Assembly: GCA_950295325.1 (NCBI GenBank)
Contig: OX485803.1
Span: 186,001 to 250,000, forward strand
Source of the DNA: Polytrichum commune
Lineage: Eukaryota > Streptophyta > Polytrichopsida > Polytrichales > Polytrichaceae
DNA length: 64,000 bases
Direction of reading: 5' to 3'
Numbering within the stretch: position 1 is the stretch's first letter; the number at the start of each line of letters is the position of its first letter. A program made the position numbers and the translations under genes. The notes beneath the pieces are model-generated. The model saw nothing but the letters and a program-made list of their open reading frames with translations. It searched no databases and was not told where the DNA came from. Shown one piece after another: positions 35,716 through 49,700 of the stretch.

Positions 35716-38700
35716 ATGCAACCGAGTAACACTACCCCACAAGCAGAAACCATCCTCAAATGGCTGCAGCAGGAAATGGGTTACCAAAATCCTCCATCTG
35801 TGGACTCTCTTCGCAAAATCTGTCGGGGCAACATGATCCCAGTGTGGAAGTTTCTTCTGGAAAGAGTGAAGTCAGAGAAGACCAATGAAGGCATTAGGCG
35901 CAACTTCGTCATCCATGGCACCACCATTGCAGCAGCTGCACCCATCCCCAGCTCCGAGAGCAGCTTCGAGGGGAAAGAGAGTGGCATTGAGAGCAGCACT
36001 AAAGATCAAGCAGCTCCCAGCAAAGAGCGTCCAAAAACACCCAAAAGTGACAGAGAGGGATTGAAGAGGGAAGGCACTGTTGTGAAGACTCCGGCAAGAG
36101 AGAGGAGGGGGAAGGTTAGGAGCCTGGCCAAGGATGTGTTACCAGAGAGGGAGCTAAGAGAAGCTGAGAGAGCATTGCCATCAGCAGAGGGGCCAGAGGG
36201 TTCCAGGGAAATGGCGATGCGAGAAAGAGATGTTGCAATGGGTGAGGTAGGTAGGTTGAGGGTCACAGTTGAGAGGCTGGTGAAGGAGATAAAATCGCGC
36301 ATGGTTGATGTTTCCAAGGAGGAGAGCGAGCGGCAACGTGTTTGGGATGACAGGGCCAATTCCAGGTATTTTATAAATTCTTTCTCCTTCTCTTCAGTTG
36401 TTGCAAAATTTCCTCTTAACCCAGCCAGCCAGCCACACACAGACATTCCTCTGCGCAGCTTGTTTCAATCATCGTATGCTCATTTACATATTCGAGCATT
36501 GTGATGTGAGGTGATATCGCCTAAGCAACCTCCCTTACTGATACATTAACTGTGTGCAGACACAAGCAGATATGCTACATTCTTCTTCTCTTCAGTTGCT
36601 GCAATTTTTCCTCTTTACCCCAGCCACACACAGTCCTCTCTGCCGCTTGTTTCAAATCACCATATCCTCAATCACATAGTTGAGCATTTTTATGCGAGGT
36701 GGTATTGCCTAAGCAATCTCCCTTACCGATGCTAGAAATATATGAAGACACAAGGAGATATGTTACATTCTTCTCCTCTGCAGTTGTTGCAATTTTTTTC
36801 TCTTTTCCCCAGCCACGCACATTCCTCTCTGCCGCTTGTTTCAAATCATCATATGCTGAATCACATATTTGAGAATTTTTATGTGAGGTGGTATTGCCTA
36901 AGCAGTCTTTCTTAGTGATGCTAGACATGTACGTACACCCAAGCAGATATGTTACATTCTTCTCCTCTTCAGTTGTTGCAAAATTCGCTCTTTTATCCAC
37001 CCACACACATTCTTCTATCCTACTCGTATTAAATCTTCATATGCTCACCCACATATTTGAGCATTGGTATAGGAGGTGATATTCTCAAAGCAGTCTTCCA
37101 TACTGATACTCTACATGTATGTAGACACAAGCAGGTGTTGCTGGAATTATATGTTATATTCTTCTTCTCTTCAATTGTTGCAAGTCTTCCTCTACCTAGC
37201 CATATACATTCTACACTCCTGCTTGTTGCAAATCATCATATGCTAAATCACATATTTGAGCATTGTTATGTGAGGTCTCCCTTGCTGATGCTATAAATGT
37301 GTGTAGGCACAAGCAGGTGTTGCTGGAATCATATGTTACATTCTTCTTTGATTCAGTTGTTGCAAATTTTCCTCTATCCAGTCACAGGCATTCCTCTGCC
37401 CTGCTTGTTTTAAATTATCATATGCTCAATCACATATTTGAGCGTTGTTATGTGAGGTCATAGTGCCCAAGCAAATTCTTTAACTGATTTTATAAATGTG
37501 TGTAGACACAAACAGGTGTTGCTGGAATCATATGAGCAACGATTTGAGCAAACCTCTCGCATTTTTTCGGAGTACTCGCGCCGTCTGCATACCTATGTAG
37601 AGCATGCAAGGGAGGCACAGAGAGGTAAAACTGCTGGCCTTCCTGATCCTGGTCTGGAGCTTACACATGGGCCTATGAAAGGTGGGCAACTGGCTAACCA
37701 AATCCTGATTGAGACTCCACGAGAAAGAGCTATTCGACAAGCGTGTGAATCCCTTGCTGAAAATTTGGTAGAAAAAATCAGGACAACATTTCCTGCTTAT
37801 GATGGTGGGGGAAGCCACCCTGACCCCCAACTGGAGGTTGCCAAACTTGGATTTGAGATTGATGGAGATGGAATATCTGAGGAGGTGCGTGACACGGCAC
37901 TCACGCTACTGAAGACTCCACCCCTGCTCCTCCAGGCCATGGCTGCCTACACTTCTCGAATTGTTGCTGTAGTTGCACGAGAAACAGAGGAGATTGACAT
38001 TCGAGCCGACGCAGAGCGGCTTAGGTTTGATTTCAAGGACTCTTATTTTGCAAGATCTCTCTTGATACTATTTCTTTTGTTGTAAATCTTTCTTGTAGAG
38101 CTCAAGAGAATGGAAGTCTACTAGTACTTGTGTGGCATTGCAGTTTTTGAACACGAGGTACTTCACTTGCTAACTATGTAGACACAATTGTGGGGTTTTA
38201 TCATTCAGATATAGGTTTGAGAACAATAGAGTAGTGGAGGACATTTCTGCTGAGGTGGACGACTCGTTGATTGGGAGCCGGCGCAGCAGCAGAGGTGTCA
38301 GCAAAAGCTCTTTCCGACAGCTTCGAGAGAGACAGGTGAATATTTCTTGATATATGTTATGCTTGCCTTCAGAAAGTAGGGGTCATTATCGAGCAACCTG
38401 CAACCTTGTTTCTGACTTCTCCTACGTTTTCCTTGATAGAAAGCCCATGTGCAGCAGTTCATGGCAACTGAGGATGCCCTGAACCAGGTGGCACAAGCTA
38501 AGAGAATGATAGATGAACTCATACGGCGTATACATGGCACTGACACTGTCCCCTCCTTTACCAACTCAGATGCTGTACATAATACTGGCAGTTTAAGACA
38601 ACTTGAGGTATGAGCTCTAACTGAGGTTGAATGTTTTTGAAAGAAAATTTAGGTCCCAAATGCTTTAAGGCATTGCTTCCATGCAAGGGGGACTTGTTGC

Positions 38701-41700
38701 TCAACAAGAAGAAAGTGGGTAGCCAAAGAGTCTGCTTTCTTCAGCAGTCTTGTATGAAGTTGTTGAATGAGAACAACCTTGTCAGTGACTGGATAGGGCG
38801 ATGAATTTATCAGCATTCTCTGCTTAGCATGCATAAGGTGTTTCTTTCCGATTAGCTGCAATGCTGTTTACATAGCTGCCAGTACAGGATATGCATCCAG
38901 TTGCAGGACTGTCTCTTCTCTACTGTTGAGCATGGCGTGTATAGTAAGATTGGTGATTTATTTGTTACCTGTAGCTGGAGGTTTGGGCAAAGGAACGGGA
39001 ACTTGCGGGAATGAGAGCGAGTGTGCACACCATCACTTCCGAGGTGCAACGATTGCAAAAAATGTGTGAGGAGCGACGAGAGGCAGAGGAGTCATTGCAG
39101 GAGAAGTGGAAAAAGATTGAGGAGTTTGATGCAAGGCGTCTTGAGCTTGAAGCTATTTACACTGCCTTGCTACGTGCAAACATGGTATTGACATTTTTTG
39201 ATTTTGATACAAAATTCAAGAGAAGAATGTTATGAGTTTGCAAACCTTGATGGTATTTATGCTGGAGAAGAGAGACGTAGGACAATCTACACTCTATGGA
39301 AAGTGATAACATTATTCGAAAGCAAGCAGGAAATGACATGACGCAAATGATGAGGTTTCTGCAGGCATCTGCTGCTTCATGGGAGCAGCATACGAGAGGG
39401 AACAAAGAGTTATCCGCCAGTACAATTGTTCCAATCTGCGAGTCTGTTCAAAACCAAGCTAGTGCAGCGCGTGACCTTTTGGAGCGGGAAGTCACAGCAT
39501 TTCATCGGAGTCCTGACAATAGACCATACATGATGCCTGCTAGCCCCCAGGTTTCAAATGCCACTGAAATTTTCCATGATTATTTACAAGAGGAACAAAT
39601 ACGTCTGTCATTTATGAATAAGTGCTTACTGCCATGGTCACACATCTCTCTGCTGGTTCTTGTGTAGATCAGAAACATATTGCCCAGTGTACAGTACTTC
39701 ATTTGTAGGGTGAATTGGACTGCACTTTTCTGGGATTAACATGCTCTATATGGGATATTTGTTCCTCTCCTCACTTGCCAAAATATATCATTGGCTCAGG
39801 CAATCTTAGATGCAATAGGAGCGAGCGCAAGTGCAGGGTCAGAAGCTGTTGCTGCTGCTGAAAGACACATTGACTTGCTCACAGCAAGAGCTGGATCCAG
39901 GGATCCATCTGCTGTTCCCACCATTTGTCGTATATCAGCTGCTTTGCACTACACTCCAGGTACGAAGAAGTACAATTTTCAGCCTCTTAAGGAACTTCTC
40001 AGCACCTGTAGACATATATCACATGAGTTGTGGAGATATGCTGTGACAATGACCTGATGAGTTGCTTGCAATACTGAGATGCCAATGCACACGAGAGTGA
40101 GAACAAATCCATTCACTGTTGGAATCACACATCTTGTCTTCACATGGTGAATCCTGTGTGAAAATGGTACAAGCCTCACCCATAGTGAGCAACTCACATG
40201 TAGATGGCATGTCATGGATTGTATAATCCATCAGCCCTTTTAAGGTAGGCATCCCCAAAACCAACACCATGTACCACATTGGTTTGAGGTTCAGTGTTGG
40301 TTTTGGGTACACTTATGTTACATGAAGGATAAGAGGAGTGTCAATATGCAACAAATCTGGCGGTGAAGTCTAGGTATATATGTAACTATCTGATCTCCAA
40401 CCATCTATTAACCCTGTTAGTATGCCAGGTTCAGAAGGTGGGGACGCAGGGTTAGCCTCAATAGTGGAGTCCATGCGATTTTTTCTGCGGCCGGGAGGCT
40501 CGCCAGCAAATCTTCTTGAGGACCTTGCGAAGGCTGTGAACCAAGTGCAAACACTACGGGCTCTTGCAGGCAACGGGCGTGGATTAATTGCGGCTGCAAA
40601 CTCATCACGACCAGAGTACGAGAGGTGCACCAAAGATTGCTACTCCACAACTTTACCATGACTTCTCTCTTTCTTAACAACAAAAACTGGTTCACCTGTA
40701 CAAGGACTTCTTGATCAGCACTTCGTTGTTGTTGCTGAATGACATGGGGTTTTCCCATTACTGTTGTCCATACAATTATTTTGCATTGCACTTGTTATGT
40801 CTCAGGACAGTGATGGTTGTCATTTACCTACACATAACCTCTTTGACTTAGATTTTTAGCTTGATTGTTCATGCCTTGTTATCTGATAGTCATGATGCTA
40901 TTAAGAGTAATTACTGATGGGCTGTGACCCCTTTCATTACATAGGACGGCGTCATACTGCATGGAGACATCAAAAGAGCAAGAGAGAGTTGCGCATGAGG
41001 AATGGCTACCTCAACTGAAACTTGCAGTGCAAGAGGCCCAGCAATGTTTAGAAGATTGCAAGCGTGTCCGGGGCCTTGTAAGTCTCTTCCAGATTTATAC
41101 GGCTTGCTTTTTCTTAATTTCCATATTAGAATTGTGGATTCCATTTTCTCCTTAAAATGCAGCAGTGCTGAGTTCCAGGTGTCCTGGACTGGCCTTTCAT
41201 TAACTGCAAGTATTTGTGCACCTGTTCATGAATCATGCTATGTTAGCAGCTGACTTTCTTCTGTCATGCTATTTTGGCCTAGTGCTATTTGCAGTACCAT
41301 GGCAGGTTCAACAGTTTGCATGTTGAATTCTAACTTAATTTGGTGCCACATCAACTTTTTCAGAAGTCTCAAGCTTTTGTGACACATGGCACATTCACTT
41401 AAAAAATATGAATTAACTAGTGTTGAAGCTGCCATTGACATTAAGTATTCATTCTCATCTGCAAGTTTCTCAACTTTCAGGGGCCAAGTGGCAACCATTT
41501 TGCCCAGCGCATGGGTACAAACAAGTGCAATTTTATTGTTTTCATGGTTGTGGACATTTTAACCATTAGTGGACAGACTTGGAGATCTGGCTGACCATCC
41601 TTGAAATGGCAGGTTGATGAATGGTGGGAGCAGCCAGCAGCAACTGCTGTTGACTGGATATTGGTGGATGGGCAAAATGTAGGTGCATGGCTTGCTCATG

Positions 41701-41744
41701 TTAAACAGTTGCAGACGGCCTTTTATGAGAAACAACTTTTGTAG
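35716..41744 (+). CDS. AUG5: Augmin complex subunit 5 (HAUS5-like)
   Basis: Subunit of the eight-member augmin complex, which recruits gamma-tubulin to existing microtubules for branched nucleation in the spindle and phragmoplast. Ten exons: 35716-36365, 37506-38024, 38215-38335, 38440-38607, 38975-39184, 39365-39550, 39800-39959, 40429-40624, 40945-41077 and 41613-41744. All are GT-AG and in phase, giving 824 residues, close to the family's usual length of about 800. The N terminus shows the diagnostic [20 protein letters not shown] block. Long helical coiled-coil regions follow, then [50 protein letters not shown] and the C-terminal [20 protein letters not shown]. An in-frame TGA 27 nt upstream fixes the start. 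The first intron is a six-copy tandem array. Confidence 0.95.
36366..37505 (+). repeat. Six-copy tandem array filling AUG5 intron 1
   Basis: The marker CTTCTCTTCAGTTGTTGCAA (or a variant) recurs near 36385, 36573, 36771, 36959, 37161 and 37343, a period of 182-202 bp. Each unit also holds GCTTGTTTCAAATCATCATA-like sequence and CATATTTGAGCATT. It ends with a copy of the exon 2 edge, ACACAAGCAGGTGTTGCTGG in the two copies nearest the true acceptor at 37505. Those two decoy edges begin at 37125 and 37307, each preceded by TAG. Confidence 0.9.
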
Positions 41745-41856
41745 CGTGGGCTCTGGTGAAACCCTTCAGAACCTCAATTTGTAACGATATTGTTATTATA
41801 CCAAGGAATACAATTACTGGAAGAGATTACCAGCACGGTTTTACCATATAATATAC

Positions 41857-42683
41857 TACACTAAAAAGGATATTTAGTGTTTGATTTTATTTAATGTTGT
41901 TACCACCATACTTGCTCAACACTAAATTTCAATTCCTTGGCAATTAGTGTTAGACATTAATATGCTGCTACCTTCCCTATTGCCACCTCCCTTCTTGTGA
42001 TGCATGGATTTCATTGGATTCAAATACTAAATTCAAACATGTAACTTTCATATATTACCATAGTTGATATTTAGTGTTTGAGTTTACATCGAATGTCACT
42101 TACTTTCATAGGGTTATTGACATTTAGTGTATGCGTTCGTATTTTGTGTATCCCCCTAATGTTCCTTCCCACTTGACTTTACCAAATAACCAAAGTATTT
42201 CCTAAAACCGGGTAAAGCTCCCTTAGTTATAGCGGAGGCATCCGGCTCTCCCAATGCACCTACAAGAACTTGCTCCGGAAATTTTCGAGTAGGTTTTAGT
42301 TAAGTAGTTTTCACACATGTTCATTCTTTTATTTACCAAGCATTGATAGTTTTTGTCCCATCCCCAAATGCCTTACTAATCTATCTTACCATCGATTTTT
42401 GTTAATGAAACTCGTGTCCTCATAGCTAAGACTAAAAGCAACCAATCACAAGGGTGGGAGGCAACACTTTTAAAGGTCCTACATTCTTGCCTCATGTCTA
42501 GGTACCGATGGAAGGGTTGGTGCTTTAGATTTAAAACCTCCACTTTGAAAGCATGTCACATCATTTGCCAACTAGGCTCGGGACTAGATAGTGTCGATGA
42601 TGTGAAGGCCGTGCTTTTTAGAACCAACTTGTATGCTTAGTTAAAGTCAAGTGGGAAGGGGGCATAAGTATCTTTTTAGTGTA
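41857..42683. mobile_element. Inverted-repeat element with TACACTAAAAAG ends
   Basis: About 827 bp between AUG5 and CHLH. The left end is TACACTAAAAAGGATA and the right end TATCTTTTTAGTGTA, imperfect inverted repeats (one base fewer on the right). Internal TATTTAGTGTT motifs relate it to the shorter TACACTAAATAT family. No coding frame is visible. Confidence 0.65.
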
Positions 42684-43738
42684 CCATATTCAGTGTGGGG
42701 TACAAAATCCAAGAATATGCATGCTAGCTGAGGATTTAGGTGAAATATCAAATGTGTTCAGCCACACTTTTCCCAGTTTGAAACCAGCGTGAGCCATAAT
42801 AATTTTCATAACTTATGTTAAGGTTTTAACGACACTTACTAAAGACCACAAATTCTAGATAATTCATCTTTAAAAGGTTTGCAGTATGTAAACACCAAAC
42901 GAACATTCTGCAGATGCTTGGTTTGTTAAGTAACATTAGCTTATTGTCTATGTTGGCAGTGTTAGAATCTACAAAATGACTTGAGATAATCCACCAGACA
43001 GTCCATTTGCACATCTACCATGATGACCAACAAATAAATTAAGCATGGAGTGATAACTAACTGGCACGAGCAAATACAACACAGGTTGGAAACACTGAAA
43101 AATTTCCCAATATTATGGAACATTCACTGAAAATACTAACTTTATGCAACATTGGCTGAAGGGCATATTTTTGCAAAATGTGATATCTGTCCTGATAAAT
43201 TTGCAGTGCAATTTTGAAGACACAATGTCATGAGTCATTAATTCTGTGTTGCATTGCATAAGATTAGTGAGTGCTGGCAACAATCATAAAAACTTATCCA
43301 TTACTCAGCAGCTGATAAGTACTGGAGGAGACCGTACCAGCCACACAAAAAGAGATTATGGACAGATACAATCAAACAACTGCAAATAAAAATCTTCTAC
43401 ATAAAAAAATGTGGGGTTGTTTAATTCAATATTCACCTTTCCACGTTTTACAGTCCTGTTCATAAGGTCAGGTTTGCACATCAAAGCCTCAACCTCAGAT
43501 AGCTCTCATCAATCTCTGGAACATTCAGAGAATTCCACCAAACTTACTTGTTACAGGTAGCACATGTTCTACACTTTACAGCAAAACAAATTGAAGGGCT
43601 TCTCCTCACCTGACCCTTTGAAATGGGTTGAAAATTGTGAGCCCATGGTTTTCACTCTTTCCCACAACAGATTCCTATCAGACAACTAGACTTTCAAAGC
43701 AATGCAGAAGGATCGGAGCTAGGTGCTGCTAAATCATT
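42684..43738. other. Convergent spacer before the CHLH stop
   Basis: No gene recognised. It probably holds the CHLH 3' UTR. The AUG5 3' UTR should end before or inside the preceding element. Confidence 0.5.
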
Positions 43739-46700
43739 CTACTTGTCAATGCCTTCAATCCTGTCCTCAACGTCAGAGTACAATTGCCTCAACTTCTCTA
43801 GGTTCTCCTCAGAAGTCTCCCAGTATCCACGACCGTTTGCTTCCAAGAAAGTGGAAACAAGCTTCCGGAAGGAGTTTGGATTTGTTTCTAGCAACCTCTT
43901 CTGCATCTCTTCATCGTTGATGAAAGTGTTGTTTGCTTCTTCATAGACCCAATTGTCCACCTGTGGATGAGAGTATAAAAACACTTGGTGAGTGGAACTT
44001 TATGATGAGGGCAGCACATGTAGAATACTGACATTTTCAGATCATGAAAATATACATAAAGACCCATCCTCAATTACTACATTGCAACATATGCAATTCA
44101 AAAAGCAGATTCGGTGCTATGAAGACAACTAACCGTGCCAGAAGTTGCACTCCAACCCATGGTGTTGGTGAGTCTTTTCTCAATCTCACGCACGCCCTCA
44201 TATCCACTTGAGAGCATACCCTCATACCATTTTGGGTTTAGCATTTTTGTCCGAGCATCTAGCCTCACAGTTTCTGCCAATGACCTCACCTGTATCGAAC
44301 AAACCCTGAACGTTAATTTGTGAATTTCCTACTTCGCATGCATATCTTATTTGTATTAACCCAAAAACTTCATCAGTGATCCTTGAAATCTTGATATCAG
44401 TGTGCATTTCTGCAGCTTCAATTCAAGCAGGTACAACACTGTCCCTCAACTTCTAGTGATTTCATGTATGAACAGTTTCACAATGTAGGTTGCATCAGAA
44501 AATTATAAGCAGTCACAGGGATTTGCAAGGAAAGAAGTATAGGCACTCACATATTACAACAAATTTTGACATGGATTAAAAACAAACCTGCGCATTTGCA
44601 GTAGTGGTATCAGCAATGTAAGAGTTTGGCCTCTTTTTGTCTGGCCTCAAACTCTGGACGAGCTTGGTGGGATCAGAATCGAAGTAGTGGCTGACATCTG
44701 TCAATGATATCTCTGATGAATCCAGGTTCTGGAACGTAGCTTCAGCTGTTGCAAGAGCCGATTCAAAGATCTTCCTCTTCTCACTCATACCAGCCCCTGG
44801 GGTGTCACTGTCAAAAGCAAATGACTTACGGGATAAATACATGTCTTGAAGCTGCTTCTCATCATTCCATGATGAGTTCTCTACAGCCAAGTTGACATTG
44901 GACGAGTATGATCCAGAGGCATTGGAGTAAATGCGAGTCGCAGCTTCCCGAATCGACATCCCAAGTGTTTCCGACTGTTCTAAAGCATGCTTGCGGATGA
45001 AGTTCATCTCCAATGGCTCATCCAACTCCGCTACAGTCTTCACTGCTCTGTCCAGCAAGTTCATCTGGACACAGACAGAAAAACATGCATTGAAGGTACA
45101 GACAGAGCAAAACTTCTTTTCTGATACTATGAACCGCCTCCTCTACAACCATTAAATATAAGCATCAGGATTAACTCAGCCAAAAGCAAGCCTAAGAAAA
45201 GGCATCCATGTATGCACAACGTCATGAAGATATGTTCAATAGAAACCTACTTGGTTTATGAACAGGTCCCGGAATACTCCTGAGCAATTAACCACCACAT
45301 CAATACGTGGTCGTCCGAGTTCCTCAAGAGGTACAGGCTCAATCTTGTTCACTCGTCCAAGAGCGTCCGGGAGCGGTCTAACACCAACCATCCACAACAC
45401 CTGTATAATCCAAACAAAACAATCAGAAGCCAGCACCCATGATCATCTCCATGACCAGGACCACTTCTATACATACCACTCTCCCAAAAAACTAACATGA
45501 GACACTATATATGGCAGAATCAATAGGCTTGTGGACTTGCAGTACCTGGGCAAGTGACTCTCCATAAGTTTTGATGTTGTCGGTACCCCAAAGTACGAGG
45601 GCAACTGTCTCAGGATACTTTCCTCCATTCTCAATTTTTTGGCGCTCAAGCAGGCGCTCAACAATTACCTTTGCACTCTGAAGAGCAGCAGCAGTAGGAA
45701 TAGCTTGGGGATCCAGTGCATGGATGTTCTTTCCAGTTGGCAACACCTTTGGGTTTCTGATAGGGTCACCACCAGGGCCAGGCTCGACAAATTTACCATC
45801 CAAAGCTTGCTTCAGACCCCCTAGCTCATTGTCCGCGACCACCTGGAGAAGAAGCATTCACATCATGATTACTATAGAGTTTTTGATAAATGTGATACAA
45901 ATGCATACAGCTATATCATCTATGGAGATATTCAAAAGAGTCTGGCAGGCTTCAGATGCGAAGTACTCACATTTATGCATTGCTGTGGATTCTCAAATGC
46001 ATCAAACGAGTGAGTGATGCTTGTCTATATCAAAGGCCATTAGGCATCAATCTACAAAATGTATCTAATCTCAAGTGGGTAGAGAAATAATGTCTTATAG
46101 TCAAAGGCAGACAACTGCTAACCTGCTTCAAACAGAAAGCCAAAAAGTCAAAGAGGGTGCCCATTTTCGCTCGGTCAACACTCTTGTACTGTGTGTTGCG
46201 GAGAGCATCCATCCATGGCTCCTTCTTTCCCAACCCAAAGAGGTTGGACAGAGCTGATTGCACATTCACCACCTGCACAAAATTTATCAATAGTTAGACA
46301 TCTTTTGCCTGCATGGAGAAGCTCCATCCTTGTTATCCAAATATACATACTAGCCTCTTATAAATAAGAAGGATGCTCTTTGATTACATTGTGAATAGAA
46401 GTTCGCTGTTAGCATAAATTTGCATTATGAATGTTCTGTATTCCATTCAAGACAGATTTACAAAACGGGAAAATTCTGAATATGAGTTAATATGATGCAC
46501 GCTACCCACCTGTCCAGCCCTGTTTGTAGTCTTTGAAACAAATGCACCGACAACTTCCCTGCACATTTGTGTGATGTCATTTAGCAGCATGACGTCTGCA
46601 AGGACACCCCTGTCACTGCTCCTGTAGATGTCCTCAATTTCTCGCCCAACAGATTGAGCCAAGAGTCCAGGCAAGCCAAAAATTTCCTCCTCCGGTCTGT

Positions 46701-49700
46701 CAATGGCAGCAATGTTTACCAAAGTTGCTACTGCTTCCTCTGCACTTGGGGGCTCACCAATGATATGGAGTCCACATGGCAAGAGCCTCGACTCAATCTC
46801 CATCAACTTACCATAGACCTTACCCACCACACTGTCTCTCTCATCAGATGAGAGCTCTGCTTCCTCTGAGGGTAAGTCCACATCCTTGTCAAGATTGCAC
46901 TGCTTAGCTGTTCCAATAATACTGGACACAATTTGGGCACCACGACCAGAATCCTTGAGGGACTGGTATGAAGAAATGAGCTCACTGAGCTGCTTCAGAC
47001 CCTTGTATAGACCAGCATTCTCGGCTGGGGGAGTAAGGTAACTGATGGTGTTGGCATAACTCCGCCTCTTTGCAATGGTAGCCTCTGATGGGTTGTTTGC
47101 TGCATAATAGTAGATGTTGGGAATGTTCCCAATGAGGCTGTCTGGGTAGCATATGTCACTCATACCCACCTGAAACATCAATATTCCCAGTAAGTTACAC
47201 CATAGCAATTCTCATGACAAGATGAAAACAGGACAACCATGGAGTTACATCCCATTTTGCACTTTTCAATAAAAATATGCTGGGAAGATATGGCTAAAAA
47301 CGAACTACTTCCAAAGAAATGTGTTGACTTCATGCTTAAATTCAGACTCGGCAGACTCCAAAAAAGAGAAGAAGGTGCACCAACAAGATAGGAGTGCCTG
47401 ACCTGCTTGCCAGGCATAAACTCTAGAGACCCATGGGTTCCAAAATGCAACACAGCATCTGCACCAAAGATCTTCTCGACAAATGTGTAGTAAGCGGCAA
47501 ATCCATGGTGAGGGCTAGCAGACTTGGAGAATAACAATCGCATGGGATCCCCTTCATATCCAAAGGTTGGCTGCACACCAATGAAGATGTTTCCAAACTG
47601 CTTCCCATACACAATTAAGTTCTGGCCATCAGAATTTAAAGTGCCTGGAGCCTTGCCCCAACTCTCCTCCAAGGCCTTCGCATAGGGAGTCATTGCGTAA
47701 TACTCCCTCACAGGCATTTTGTACGCAATATTCAAATCTGGGCTACTGAATTTCGCCTCTTTGTCGTGGATAACTTCCTCAATGAGGGCCTCTGAAGACT
47801 CCGGAAGTCCTTCAACGTTGTATCCGTCAGCTTTGAGCTCCTTCAGAACACTGTAAATGGACGAGAAGACATTCAAGTAGGCAGCAGTACCCACATTGCC
47901 CTTGTCTGGGGGAAAGCTGAAGACTGTGATGCACAACTTCTTCTCAGCCTGCAATACGATTTGTGAATATGTTAACAAGAAGCCTTTCTTCATCAGGGAG
48001 GGTACTCAGAACTGCCAAGTTGATATCATAATGAGAATGGCAGTGAAAAAACAAACTTGATTTGATACATATACCTACAACATAGAATGATGTAGCTTTA
48101 ATGTCATTGTGTGCATCATATATAATGAAAATCTCACTTAAATGAGTGCCATACCTTTGGCAAGCGTTTAAGGTTGGCCCACTTGATGGCACGTGTGCAC
48201 AACTGGTCCACACGATCATGGAGGGCATGGGACTTTCCTGCATTCAGAAACCAGAGAAATAAGCTGAGTATAACTTGAATTTAGAGGTTGGATAAAGTTA
48301 AAATTGGATTGAAGCTAAATTTTTTTAATGACAAAATTAGATATTCTTAGTGATAACTATGAACAGCACACTATTATCCAACCAAGTAATTTTCGAGGAG
48401 AAAGTTTAACACCTGTAAGATGCATACCATGCGTTCCAGGAAGATTTATAAGTCAAAAGGACAAATGCACTTTAGATTAATAGAAAGATATATAAATCAT
48501 CTTTGTACCTGTGCGGCTGTCCCGTCCAGAGAAAACGATTGGCTCAAGTCCTCCGTCCAACTCTGGAAGAGCAACCTGAAGGGCAACCTGAATAGGGTGC
48601 AAACCCAAGGAACTTCCCAACCACTCCTCTGTAGTTTGGAAAACCAATGGAAGTGCAACCAAATAGGGAACATTCAGCTTTGATAAAGCTTCAATGGCCT
48701 TGGGGTGATCTTGGCTAGCAGGCCCTCCCACCAATGCAAACCCAGTCAAAGAGACAACCGACTGCACCAATGACTTCCTGGTGATGGGGTCGTAGAAAAA
48801 TCGTTCCACTGGACCTGAAAAGTCCAGTCCACCTGAATACAGACAGAGACAAGTTAGAGTACAAATAAAAATAATGTTTGGGCAATGCACTTACTATCCT
48901 ACTAACCAGAAACAAGAACAAGTGTGAAAGCTGTCAACTTGAACATACAAACATCATGATCACAATCATTCGCTGTTCACATGTATCAGGACCAATCATC
49001 TGGAAGTGACTCTTCTTCATACATAGTGCCTGTATTGACTAGATTGATACAATTTATAACCTAGAGAATGAACAATACAAACACAAGAAATCTTCAATAC
49101 AATCCTCAAACAGATTCATTTGTGCACCAGAAAAATAACTGACTTCATGTCATTTACCTGCAAAGATAGGTACAACCTTGGCACCCCTCGCTTCCATCTC
49201 CATCACCACGGCAGAGTAGTGACCTTCATCCCCAGTAACAATGTGGCTCCGCTGGAGTATGAGACCCACAACAGGGGCCTTGGGATCCTTCAGCTCTTTG
49301 TTTGCATCGCGTCTTGAGGCATACCAATTCAAGTATTCTTTGATGTCATCAAAGGGTTGTGGAGACATGGGATGCCAGATTCCGTTATCCAGGAACACTA
49401 CTGGGTCATCAAACTGGAGCTTAGCATCCTTCAGTGATGGCACATATGCACTTGAAATCATGATAAGAAAGTTCTCAATGTTTTCAGGTGAGCCTCCTAG
49501 CCAGAATTGGAGACTCATCAAGAAGTTCCGAGCATCTTGGGCCTTATCAGTTGGCAAATACTTCAACACCTTGGGTAGAGTCCGGACCAGTTTCAACATA
49601 CCCTCTTCAAAATTACCGACATTCTCTTTGCGCTTCCTCCTCATGAATTGTGCAATAGCGCTCTTTGACTGCCCAAGCTGGGACATAGAGAATGTGCCCA

